The translations under genes were made by a program, and so were the position numbers. 64,000 nucleotides of DNA, from the NCBI GenBank assembly GCA_023053685.1, contig JALIGW010000005.1:29258480-29322479 (forward strand), given 5' to 3'. The notes beneath the pieces were generated by a model. It was not told the origin of the DNA. It saw only the letters and a program-made list of their open reading frames with translations, and made no database searches. Below, piece by piece: positions 45,913 to 54,604 of this stretch. Source of the stretch: Diadophis punctatus similis. Lineage: Eukaryota > Chordata > Lepidosauria > Squamata > Dipsadidae. The stretch's first letter is position 1, and the number at the start of each line of letters is the position of its first letter.

Positions 45913-48385
45913 ACAGAGTTGGAAGGGACTTTGGAGGTCTTCGAGTCCAACCCCCTGCATAGGCAGGAAACCCTACACCACTTTTTAGATTTAGATTTAT
46001 TATTAGAGTTGGAAGGGACCTTGTAGGTCATCTAGTCCAACCCCCTGCTCAAGCAGGAGTTCCTACACCATTTGAGACAGATGGCAGTCCAGTCTCCCCT
46101 TAAAGGTCGCAAGTGTTGGGGCTCTCACAACCTCCGCTGGCAAGCTGTTCCACTGGTTGATCGCTCTCACCGTCAGAAAGTTTCTCCTCACTTCCAGGTT
46201 GAATCTCTCCTTGGTCAGCTTCCATCCGTTATTCCTTGTTTGGCTTTCTGGTGCTATAGAGAACAGCCTGCTCCCCTCCTCTCTGTGGCATCCCCTCAAG
46301 TATTGGAACACTGCTATCATGTCACCCCTGGTCCTTCTCTTCGCCAGACTGGCCAAGCTCAGTTCCTGCAACCACTCTTTGTATGTTTTATTTTCCAGAC
46401 CCTTTATCATCCTGGTTGCTCTCTTCTGCACTTTCTCTAGGGTTTCAATGTCTTTTTTGTAGTGTGGTGACCAAAACTGGATGCAGTACTCTAGGTGTGG
46501 TCTGACCAAGGCTTTATAGAGTGGTACTAGTACCTCTCTGGTCCTTGATTGTATCCCTCTATTTATGCAGCTCAGGACTGCGTTGGCCTTTTTGGCTGCT
46601 GCTGCACACTGCTGGCTCATATTTAGTTGGCTGTCTACCAAGACTCCAAGATCCCTCTCGCAATCGCTGCTATTGAGTGTGGTTTCACCCAGTTTGTATG
46701 TGTATTTTTGATTCTTCTTACCTAGGTGTAGAATTTTACTTTTCTCCGTGTTAAATTTCATTTTATTGGTTTGGGCCCAGTGTTCGAGTCTGTCAAGGTC
46801 CCTCTGGATTTTGAGTCCGTCCTCTGGGGTGTTTGCTACTCCCGCCAGCTTGGTATCGTCTGCAAATTTGGTTAGTTCTCCTGCTATTCCCTCATCTAGG
46901 TCATTTATGAAGATATTAAAGAGTACTGGGCCTAGGACGGAACCTTGTGGTACGCCACTGCTTACTTCTCTCCATGTGGACTTAGAGCCATTGAGGACTA
47001 CTCGTTGGGTACGGTTGGTCAGCCAGTTGTTAATCCATCTGGTTGTGTAGCTGTCTATCCCGCTTTTTTCTAGCTTATGAAGAAGTAGGTTGTGGTCTAC
47101 TTTGTCAAATGCTTTGCTGAAGTCCAGGTATATGATGTCTACTGCATTTCGCTGGTCTACTAATTTGGTCACAGTGTTGAAAAATGAAATGAGGTTGGTT
47201 TGGCATGACTTGTTCTTAACAAATCCGTGTTGGCTGTTGGTTATTACTTGGTTTGTTTCTAGATGATGTGAGATCTGGTTTTTAATTATTTTTTCCAGTA
47301 TTTTCCCAGGTATTGATGTTAGGCTGATTGGTCTGTAGTTTCCTGGGTCTGTTTTTTTACCTTTTTTGTAGATGGGAACCACATCAGCTCTTTTCCAGTC
47401 CTCGGGGAGTTCCCCTGTGTTCCAGGATTTGTGGAAGATGTGGTGCAGTGGTTCCAAAATGACTTCTGCTAGTTCTTTTAGGACTCTGGGGTGTAATCCA
47501 TCAGGTCCTGGTGCTTTGTATTCATTAAGTTCAGATAGGTGATCTCTTACTGTATTTTTGCTTAGGTTGAGTCTTGCTTCGAATCTGTTTTTTATTTTTG
47601 TGTTGCTGGGTAGTTGAGCTGCAGTTTCCTTTTGTGTGAAGACTGATGCGAAGAATGTGTTCAGTAGCTCTGCTTTGTCTGTGTTGTCTGTTACTTCTTT
47701 GCCGTCTTCTCTCCTTAGTGGACCAACTGTTTCTTTGATTTTTTTCTTGTTGTTTATGTGTTGGAAGAAGCTTTTTTTGTTGTCTTTGACTTTTGTTGCG
47801 AGTCTTTGTTCATTCTGGGCCTTTGCTGTCCTGATTTTTTCTTTACAGATTCTGGCTGTCTGTTGGTACTCTGCCTTGGTTATGTGCCCATCTTTCCATT
47901 TTTTGTATTTATCTTTTTTTTCATTCAGTTTATCGGTGAGGTCTTTGTTTAGCCATGCTGGTTTCCTTTTGGATTTCTTGTTTTTCTTCCTCATCGGTAT
48001 TGTGGTGTTCTGGGCTTTTAAGATCGTGTTTTTTAGGATCTCCCAGGCTTCTTGAGTTGTTTTACCCTTTAGTACTTTCATCCAAGGGAACTTCCCCAAG
48101 TTTTCTCTGAGTTTATTGAAGTTGGCTTTTTTGAAGTCTGGGATATAGGTGTTGTTATGTTCAGTTATTTGTGTTTGCTTTATGGTGAATTTTAGTATTA
48201 CGTGGTCACTCTCGCCAAGTGTTCCTGCAGCTTCAACTCCTTCTATTGTTTCTTCTCTGTTTGTAAGTATTAAATCCAGTATGGCTGCCCCTCTAGTTCC
48301 CTCCTCCACTTTTTGGACAATGAAGTTGTCAGCTAGGCTGGTTAGGAATCTGTTAGATTTCTCACTTGGTGCTGAGTTGGTTTAA
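45911..48385 (-). mobile_element. CR1 LINE plus a second CR1 3' end in tandem
   Basis: The minus strand runs from a truncated endonuclease (homology from about 48383, TNSAPSEKSNRFLTSLADNF) through ORF2 to a typical CR1 3' end, GGTTGGACTAGATGACC near 46022-46042, with an AT-rich tail (about 45985-46005). Directly beyond it lies a second, diverged 3' end (GGTTGGACTCGAAGACC, 45911-45984) carrying the ATTCT array. So one CR1 inserted next to or into the end of an older one. Confidence 0.9.
46063..48309 (-). CDS. CR1 ORF2 (C-terminal endonuclease and reverse transcriptase)
   Basis: A 748-codon open frame. Residues 1-50 are the end of the APE endonuclease (SDH at 34-36). A basic linker follows (about 105-180), then reverse transcriptase motifs YKAPGPDGLHP (264-274), NYRPISLTS (324-332), LDFSKAFDKVDH (395-406), SGVPQGSVLGPVLFN (451-465) and KFADDTKL (481-488; catalytic Asp pair 484-485). 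The C-terminal part has RDLGVLVD and a NQWNSLPAEVV ending. All reverse transcriptase catalytic residues are kept, but the endonuclease front and ORF1 are lost, so the copy cannot move by itself. Confidence 0.9.
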   Translation of the reverse strand: MEEGTRGAAILDLILTNREETIEGVEAAGTLGESDHVILKFTIKQTQITEHNNTYIPDFKKANFNKLRENLGKFPWMKVLKGKTTQEAWEILKNTILKAQNTTIPMRKKNKKSKRKPAWLNKDLTDKLNEKKDKYKKWKDGHITKAEYQQTARICKEKIRTAKAQNEQRLATKVKDNKKSFFQHINNKKKIKETVGPLRREDGKEVTDNTDKAELLNTFFASVFTQKETAAQLPSNTKIKNRFEARLNLSKNTVRDHLSELNEYKAPGPDGLHPRVLKELAEVILEPLHHIFHKSWNTGELPEDWKRADVVPIYKKGKKTDPGNYRPISLTSIPGKILEKIIKNQISHHLETNQVITNSQHGFVKNKSCQTNLISFFNTVTKLVDQRNAVDIIYLDFSKAFDKVDHNLLLHKLEKSGIDSYTTRWINNWLTNRTQRVVLNGSKSTWREVSSGVPQGSVLGPVLFNIFINDLDEGIAGELTKFADDTKLAGVANTPEDGLKIQRDLDRLEHWAQTNKMKFNTEKSKILHLGKKNQKYTYKLGETTLNSSDCERDLGVLVDSQLNMSQQCAAAAKKANAVLSCINRGIQSRTREVLVPLYKALVRPHLEYCIQFWSPHYKKDIETLEKVQKRATRMIKGLENKTYKEWLQELSLASLAKRRTRGDMIAVFQYLRGCHREEGSRLFSIAPESQTRNNGWKLTKERFNLEVRRNFLTVRAINQWNSLPAEVVRAPTLATFKGRLDCHLSQMV

Positions 48386-48389
48386 TCCA

Positions 48390-48699
48390 CTTCAGCCAAA
48401 TGGTTCTGTTATATTTCCATATTTATTGATCTAAGCCAAATGACTTTCTTATTCAGATAATTCAGAAATATTAAATATGGAAATATGTCACATTTATTTC
48501 TGGTTTGTCTATTTCTTGCTGCATATAGTTCTTTACACCTTTGGTTGGAAATGTGTGGAGATGGAAAGGTAGAATGGCTAAGTACTCCTAAACAAAGGAA
48601 CATGAAATATGCCCACTCAGTGAACGATATTGGTCTTCATTTGACAGTAAAAATAAAAAATATGTGTCAAAAGAACTATATTAAATAACAGCAAGAACT
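48390..48699. other. AT-rich non-coding DNA
   Basis: Possibly L1-derived in view of the next feature, but no motif is visible. Confidence 0.35.
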
Positions 48700-48960
48700 C
48701 AAAAGAGAAAAGTGGACAAATCTAAAGGCATCTTGATGGGATTAATTGCAATCATTAAAATAAATATATCTCCCAAAATAAATTATTTGTTCCAAATGGT
48801 GCCAATTACAGTTTCAGAGAGGACATTACAAGAATGCAAGAAATTATCTGTAAATTTATATGCAGAAAAGAGCCAGATTTATTTTTTTAAAAAATTACAA
48901 GATTCAAAAGACACAGGTCGTCTTGCTCTTCAATATTTTAGATTGTAACACAAAGTGAGT
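48700..48960 (+). mobile_element. L1-clade LINE fragment (ORF2 C-terminal region)
   Basis: A plus-strand frame reads IIKINISPKINYLFQMVPI and FFKKLQDSKDTGRLALQYF, the L1 ORF2 region after the reverse transcriptase. No other part of the element is near; it may belong with the L1 piece at 51740. Confidence 0.75.
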
Positions 48961-49206
48961 TGCTTTTCTTGGATAGCATTCCTAGCTTATCAAGTCCTGC
49001 TTACAATCAATCACTCATGTCCCAATCACTTCCAGATTGGACTACTACAATGTCCTAAACATGAGGCTGCCCTTGAAGAATATCCTGAAGTTTCAACTAG
49101 TACAAATGCAGCCATGGAGGCAGTTATATGTGCTCCTAGAAGAAGCACTTGTTATACCTCTGTTCCACAAACTGCATTGGTTGTCAGTTTGCTTCTTCAT
49201 CTAACT

Positions 49207-49690
49207 CAGTGGTTCTCAACCTTCCTAATGCCGTGACCCTTTAATACAGTTCCTCATGTTGTGGTGACCCCCAACCATAAAATAATAAAATTACTAGGAA
49301 ACTCAGGGGTGGGTTCTAACTTACCTCGCTGCCGGTTCACTTCCTCCTGCGCTGCGTGGGTGTGGCTCATGGGCACGCATGCACTTTGCGTGCACACGCA
49401 TGCACAGTGCCGATTTTTTAAAAAAAATTTGCAAAAAAAAGCCAAAAACAAGATGGCGATGCATGCGCAGTGGTGGAAATTCAGCTTCTGCGCATGCTCA
49501 GAAGTTCCCATGGTACATTTTTTTTGCAGTAGTCTATTTGCATGTGGGTGGACCCGCCTGGAGATGGATAGAGGAGCGGTGTGTCGGTTCCTAAGATCAT
49601 CGGAAATATGTGTTTTCTGATGGTGGTAGGCAACTCCTGTGAAAGGGTCATTCGACCCAAGGGTCGCGACCCACAGGTTGAGAACCGCTG
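49207..49690 (+). mobile_element. SPIN-like hAT element B
   Basis: A 484-bp element with ends CAGTGGTTCTCAACC and GGTTGAGAACCGCTG and target duplication ATCTAACT at 49199-49206 and 49691-49698 (perfect). The sequences 'tgttgtggtgacccccaacc' and 'gtcgcgacccacaggttgag' match SPIN-type ends. It contains a nested hAT MITE from 49304. Confidence 0.87.
49304..49515 (-). mobile_element. hAT MITE, GTGGGTT-family, copy 9, nested in SPIN-like B
   Basis: The right-hand end of this family, CAGGGGTGGGTTCTAAC, begins at 49304 and continues through 'gctgccggttcacttcctcc' as in 40192 and 59926 but reversed. AACAAGATGGCGATG and TGCGCATGCTCA are inside. Its other end is not recognisable; it seems lost before about 49590, so no target duplication can be read. 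Confidence 0.75.
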
Positions 49691-50084
49691 ATCTAACTCA
49701 ATGTGCTAACTCCTTTATGCCAATGGGACCTGGCTATCTGAGGGACTGCCTCTCCCCACTTATATCACTTACCAAATCAGATCTTGCAGAGAAGGCATGC
49801 TGCAGATACCATCAACTAATTATCTTCATTTGGTGAGTGCCAGGATTAGATGCCTTCCCTACTGTGGCCTAATGGAACAACCTTTCCCCAGAAATTAGAT
49901 TGGCTCAATTCCTTTTGATATTCCAAAAGACCCTTAAGACCTGGTTATATGACCAGGCTTGGAGCTCCCACAGAACTGGAGGCTTGCTGAGATTACTCCA
50001 TGTTTGAGGCAGACAGTTTTTGTTCCCCTTCCATTAATGAGTGTATTTTGGATTTTTAAGAATATTTTGCTACACGGTCATCAA

Positions 50085-51420
50085 GATGTTCAGATTGAAT
50101 TTGGCATTTTTATCCACCTATTGAGTTCTTCCCAAGGATCTGGGATAGGCAGATGTTAATGTTTGATTGTGTTAGAGCAGAGGTGTCAAACTGGATTTCT
50201 TCGAGGACCGGATCAGCATTATAGTTCTCCTCCATGGCCCGGCCATGGAGGAGAACTATAGGGGGGGAGATGGGACGGATGCCTCTTGCAGCACCCTGGC
50301 AGCCAAAATGGGGCATGGGGGGCGTGTGTGCCCCCCATGCCCCATTTTCAGCCTGGATGGTCTCCTGCAGCACTCTGCTGGCCAAAACAGGGCACAGGGG
50401 GAAATGCGCAGGCCCCCCCCAGCACCCCATTTTGCTGCCAGAGGCACCGCAGGCTGGTCCTTTGATATTTCCAGGCTGGCCTTGCGGGCCAGATTTAAGC
50501 ACCCCTGGAGTTTGACACCCCTGTGTTAGAGGTATCATTGTAGAATTTAAGCTGTTCGGAGTAAAGCTGCCTTTTGCAATTGACTAATCACAAATATGTC
50601 AATGCCAGTGATGTTCAAATGGTGCTCCAGTTGTTTTGGGATTTCACCCAAGGGACCTATTGCTATTGGTACTGCCTTTGCTTTCTTTTGCCACAGTCAT
50701 TCTATTTCTATTTGCAGGTCTTTGTATTTTGTTATCTTCTCCAGTTCTTTCTCTTCTATTCTTCTGTGTCCAGGTATTGCAATGTTGTCTATACTTTTTT
50801 TAATCAATTGTTAAGTTTGGTGTGTTATGCAGCTGCTGCCTGTATGTCTGAATTCTAAAGTACCCTGGGACTTTAGTAGACAGTAAGGCTTCCTGATATA
50901 CTAGCTTCAGTGCATCTTCTTCTCTATCCTTCAGATACTCTTCCAATGCCCTTTTTTCTTCTTCAGTCATCTGATGTGCTTGCAACATTCCATGTCCACC
51001 TATTTTCCTTGGTAAGTAGAGTTTGTCAATATCACTGTGGGATGAAAGGCATAATTCACTGTCCTTATTTTTCTGGTCTTCCTATCCAAGGCTTTTATTT
51101 CTGCTTGAGTCCAGTACACTATTCCAGCTGTGTATCTATTGACTGGAATTGCCCGGGTTTTAATTGCCTTGATGGTATTTCCTCCACTGAGTTTCGACTT
51201 TAAGATCTCATTCATTCTCTTGATGTATTCATTTCTAACCTTTCTCTTCACTTCAGTGTGCTTGATATTGTCAGCTTGAATGATGCCCAAGTGTTAATAG
51301 TGATCATCTTCATCCAGACTCTTGATGTTATTTCTATAGGGCATCTTGATTCCTTCAGTTTTCACTATTTTTCCCCATTTGGTGGTGTGCGAGGCATATT
51401 TGTCCAGTTTAAACTCCATT
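50085..51420 (-). mobile_element. R4/Dong-like LINE fragment
   Basis: Minus-strand frames: MEFKLDKYASHTTKWGK, KSKLSGGNTIKAIKTRAIPV, GIVYWTQAEIKALDRKTRK, MLQAHQMTEEEKRALEEYL, then after a deletion EKELEKITKYKDLQIEIE and GPLGEIPKQLEHHL. This order is typical of LINEs with a C-terminal restriction-like endonuclease. The 3' UTR matches the copy at 22600. The PD-(D/E)xK segment is deleted here. Confidence 0.65.
50177..50523 (+). mobile_element. hAT MITE of the 'tgtcaaact' family, long copy
   Basis: A 347-bp element, ends CAGAGGTGTCAAACT and AGTTTGACACCCCTG, flanked by TGTTAGAG at 50169-50176 and 50524-50531 (perfect). It has an internal 41-bp near-perfect palindrome (50220-50260, centred on GGCCCGGCC) and GC-rich inverted stretches. 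It splits the 3' UTR of the R4-like LINE. Confidence 0.92.
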
Positions 51421-51587
51421 AAAATATATATACAGACAGTGTTGAACAGTGACTCTATTTCAGATGGTGTTTCTTTAGATATTTATTTCTTCAGCTTTAG
51501 ACATTTCATGTAATATTTATTACTGTGGTTTTTATTTGCTGTTTATGTTATTTTGTTTATCTATTGTTTGTATTATTTTGTTCCATT

Positions 51588-51728
51588 CCAATGGAATGGA
51601 ATGGAATGGAATGGAATGGAATGGAATGGAATAGAATAGAATAGAATAGAATAGAATAGAATAGAATAGAATAGAATAGAATAGAATAGAATAGAATAGA
51701 ATAGAATAGAATAGAATAGAATAGAATA
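51588..51728 (+). repeat. (GGAAT)n(AGAAT)n pentamer array
   Basis: Same two-part structure as 45776-45912, here without a recognisable CR1 end beside it. Short inverted TTCCATTCCA precedes it. Confidence 0.95.
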
Positions 51729-52748
51729 GGAGACATAGCAAGAAATATTTAGTGGAATGCCATAGTTGATGTATTTAGAAATTGAGGGAAGGATACCAAT
51801 CTGGTCTTAAGAAAGAGGAAGAGACATAAGAAAAATGACAGAATTTGAAACACTTTATATAAAATCAATACTATATGTTAGGGCACATATGCAAACTCCT
51901 ACTTAGATATGGTAAAGTGGCAAAACAAATAAAAGATGTGTGTAAAATGGATGCAACTTTTTAAAGAAGCAATTACAATATAACAATGGGAAAATGTGTT
52001 TTCATAACATTAACTCCAAACTACAATCTAAAAGAATTTTGGTACAAAATGTTTTACAGATGGCACACAACTCCTTCAATAATCTCCAAGATAAATCAAG
52101 CATATAGTAATAAATGTGGAAATGCCATGAAACAGAAGTAACATTTTACCACATGCAGTGGGCATGCAAAAAAAAAAAAAAGACCTCTGAAAGTACCAGA
52201 AATATATATATATATAGTATAATGCATAACATTTTGGAAATTAAATTTGAAATGAAATCACAACTTCTTTAACTAGGTATGATCCAAGCAAAAAATATAC
52301 CAGGGAAAAAATATACTTTACTGGGATACATGGTCACGGCAGAATAAATGTTGTCCAACATTGGAAGAAAGATGCAATTCTGACAATATCTGACTGGAGA
52401 TTGGAGAATATACAGCAATGGCAAAATTAATAACATTAGCATATGTTCACATCAAATTTTAACCAAATTAAAGCAAGAATGGTTCTTATATACCATATTT
52501 TTTGGAGTATAAGACTAAGGTGACCAGACGTCCCGATTTTGGCGGGACAGACCCGCTTTTTAATCATTTGTCCCGCGTCCCGCCCACCCTCTTAAAAAGT
52601 CCCGATTTTTTAAAACAATGCCCGACTAGGGCATTCTTTCAAAAAAATCGGCCTGCAGGCACTCGAGGACGGCCAGGTTGGGCCCAGCCGCAGGGGCAGC
52701 AGCAGCAGCAGCAGGCCCTCTCAAAATCGGGACATCTGGTCACCTTAG

Positions 52749-53340
52749 AGTAGTCCGGATCCGGAAGCCGTGCCTGGAGAAAGAGGTCCTGGGGTTGCTG
52801 CAGCCCCGACAGAGATAGCGTGGCCAGCTGGTGCATCCGGGGCGGAGCCGTACGATTCCCTCCTTCCTTCCCTCGCTCGCTCATTCTTCTTCCGGCCGCG
52901 CCGGGCTTGACCCGAGTTTGCGGTCTTGCAAAGGCGGCGGAGCGAACCCCGACTCCGGGAAGCGGCTGGGCGCGAAGCGAAAATAAAAGAGAAGCGGGGA
53001 GGCGAGGAAGGGAAAGCGGGCAGGGCTTCCACGGCCCTGGGAGGCGGGGTCGGGCTGGCTGGGTGGGTGGGAAGGATGGGCGAATCGGCAGGCCGGCATC
53101 CAACCGGTGCAGTCGGGAGACTTCTAGCCACCCTCTCCGGCCGCTGCAAAAAAAAAAAATGCACCGGCGGCTTTGCATGCATCGCTTCCCAGCCACCCCC
53201 CTCTTTGCAGAAACGGGGCTCGGGGGCGATGCCTGCTCCTGCAAAACGTTTGCACAACCGCCTTGCGAGGTCGGCCGGGCTTTGCAAAGGCGCCGGGTGT
53301 GTGTGGGGACACCATTGACGGGGGGGCAGGGCCGCCTGGA
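52749..53340. other. CpG-island-like block inside the hAT element
   Basis: About 600 bp of GC-rich, CpG-rich sequence in an AT-rich window: 'ccggccgcgccgggcttgac', 'caaaggcggcggagcgaacc', with pyrimidine tracts. It looks like a vertebrate promoter or first-exon region. Overlapping frames of up to 248 codons exist on both strands in several frames, as expected from the composition; none shows a known domain. The source gene is not recognised. Confidence 0.5.
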
Positions 53341-53354
53341 CGCCGCTGTCTTTT

Positions 53355-53400
53355 GCCCTCTGCGCATGCGCAGCGTTCTGCGCATGCGTAGAGGGCAAAA
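53355..53400. promoter_or_regulatory. Paired NRF1-like words in inverted repeat
   Basis: TGCGCATGCGCA (53361-53372) and TGCGCATGCGTA (53379-53390) lie inside a TTTTGCCCTCT...AGAGGGCAAAA hairpin. The same hairpin stem occurs in the palindromic MITE at 23428. Confidence 0.4.
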
Positions 53401-53828
53401 CTCAAATTGTGTCCCGCTTAAAAAAAAAATCTGGTCACTTTATATAAGACGCACCTTTTTACCCCCAAAAAGAGGGTGAAAACTTGGGTGCGTCTTATAC
53501 ACTGAATGCAGCCCCACCCACCCAGCCACCCCCACCCTTTGGCCTCTGTCTTCCAGCAATTTACCTGCTTGCAGGAAAGAGGGAAGAACCTGTAAAGCCA
53601 AGCAAGTCAGTAGGAGTTTCCCGATCGACAGCTGATTAGGTTTGCCACTGGGAAAATGAAAATGAAACTAACTACAAAGGCATAGCTGGGAGAGACAGGC
53701 AGATTTTTATTTTTTGCTGAACTGGATTGAAGGGGGTAAGTGAATAACTATAAATGTCTGTAGAATGTTCAAATTATTAGACTTATTTTTTAAAGACTGC
53801 TTTATTATTGTTTTAGAGCCAGGGGCAA

Positions 53829-53930
53829 TTTTAAGACTTGTGGACTTCAACTCCCAGAATTCCACAGCCAGCTTTGTTAGCTTTGCTGGCTGTGGAATTC
53901 TGGGAGTTGAAGTCCACAAGTCTTAAAGTT
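53829..53930. mobile_element. Palindromic fold-back element 3
   Basis: Arms of about 44 bp ('ttttaagacttgtggacttc', 'aactcccagaattccacagc') around a 12-bp centre 'tttgttagcttt'. Right extension 'ttgccaaggttggagattcc' marks the same family as 45541. It lies inside the TA-flanked element. Confidence 0.8.
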
Positions 53931-54604
53931 GCCAAGGTTGGAGATTCCTGTAAATCTAGACAACTTAACAAAATAAAGAAGCTTTTTAAAATCAATGCTT
54001 GCTCTGAAGAGGCCCAATGCTATTGTATCTTCTTTTAAATAGAGAATAATGTATACTTCCAGAAATTTTAATTAATTTTAACAGCTCTGTACAAGTATAG
54101 TCTGAAATGTAACAGTGTCCTGTTTAGTATTAGAGTTTAGTTACCTTGGAGTAGATCTATTTAAATAATTGGGAAGAGTTAGTGTGACTACATTTAAGAA
54201 AACTTTCTGGCATAATGTACATTTGCTATTTCTTTGCTATTTCTATGGGTCAAGCACACATGCACAGAAATACACAGCAAACAGTGTATATCATCTGTGC
54301 TGTTTGCTGTTTGGCAAATTGCTTGGAGGCAGAGGCCTTTTTCCCTTGTTTCCCTCCCCCCAAACTAAGGTGCGTCTTATACTTCGGTGCGTCTTATACT
54401 CCGAAAAATACGGGTATGTATACAATATATTTTACAGCATGGCATATTATAAACACTTATACTATAGTTTTTATGGGACCCTAAATGTTTATAAACACTG
54501 CAAATTTGTAGAGGCACAAGAAGGAGAAAATTGGTGGTGATATATCTACTCACAAGATTTGGATCAAATGTGAGATACAGAAAAACATAAGACAGATGAA
54601 ACAT

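Larger units (their letters stand above)
48965..50080 (+). mobile_element. Old L2/Rex1-like LINE fragment, split by SPIN-like element B
   Basis: Before the insertion, frames give DYYNVLNMRLPL-like and LVQ-type signatures and an LHWLSV segment; after it, YLRDCLSPLISLTKS, homologous to the L2-type C-terminal end (GYLRDRILPH in the element at 14905). Very decayed. The insertion 49207-49690 lies inside. Confidence 0.6.
52516..53442 (+). mobile_element. hAT element carrying a CpG-rich block, extra internal end
   Basis: A 927-bp unit with ends TAAGGTGACCAGAC and TCTGGTCACTTTA, flanked by TATAAGAC at 52508-52515 and 53443-53450 (perfect). A second right-type end (GGGACATCTGGTCACCTTA) lies inside at about 52729-52747, pairing with the left end over about 30 bp. 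So 52516-52747 alone looks like a complete small element, and 52748-53442 looks like added sequence ending in an alternative right end. Confidence 0.85.
52493..54414. mobile_element. TA-flanked DNA element containing other insertions
   Basis: The ends CCATATTTTTTGGAGTATAA and TTATACTCCGAAAAATACGGG are inverted and flanked by TA (52491-52492, 54415-54416). Next to them come GCACCTTTTTACCCCC (left, after the nested hAT) and GGTGCGTCTTATAC (right, duplicated). Without the nested hAT at 52516-53442 it is about 1 kb. It lies in the L1 fragment. No transposase is recognised. Confidence 0.7.
51740..54600 (+). mobile_element. L1-clade LINE end, split by DNA elements
   Basis: The plus strand shows an L1 ORF2 C-terminal signature in shifted frames: ENFWYKMFYRWHTTP-like (about 52031-52075), SIISKINQAYSNKCGN and FYHMQWACK-like (about 52143-52170). 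After the insertion 52493-54414 a short related AT-rich stretch resumes. Many frameshifts. Confidence 0.55.

Noticed and set aside
52639..53398. Overlapping frames of 217-248 codons on the minus strand and 219 on the plus strand
   Set aside because: All lie in one GC-rich block, occur in several frames at once, contain low-complexity Pro/Arg/Ser-rich sequence and no known domain. Best explained by composition.
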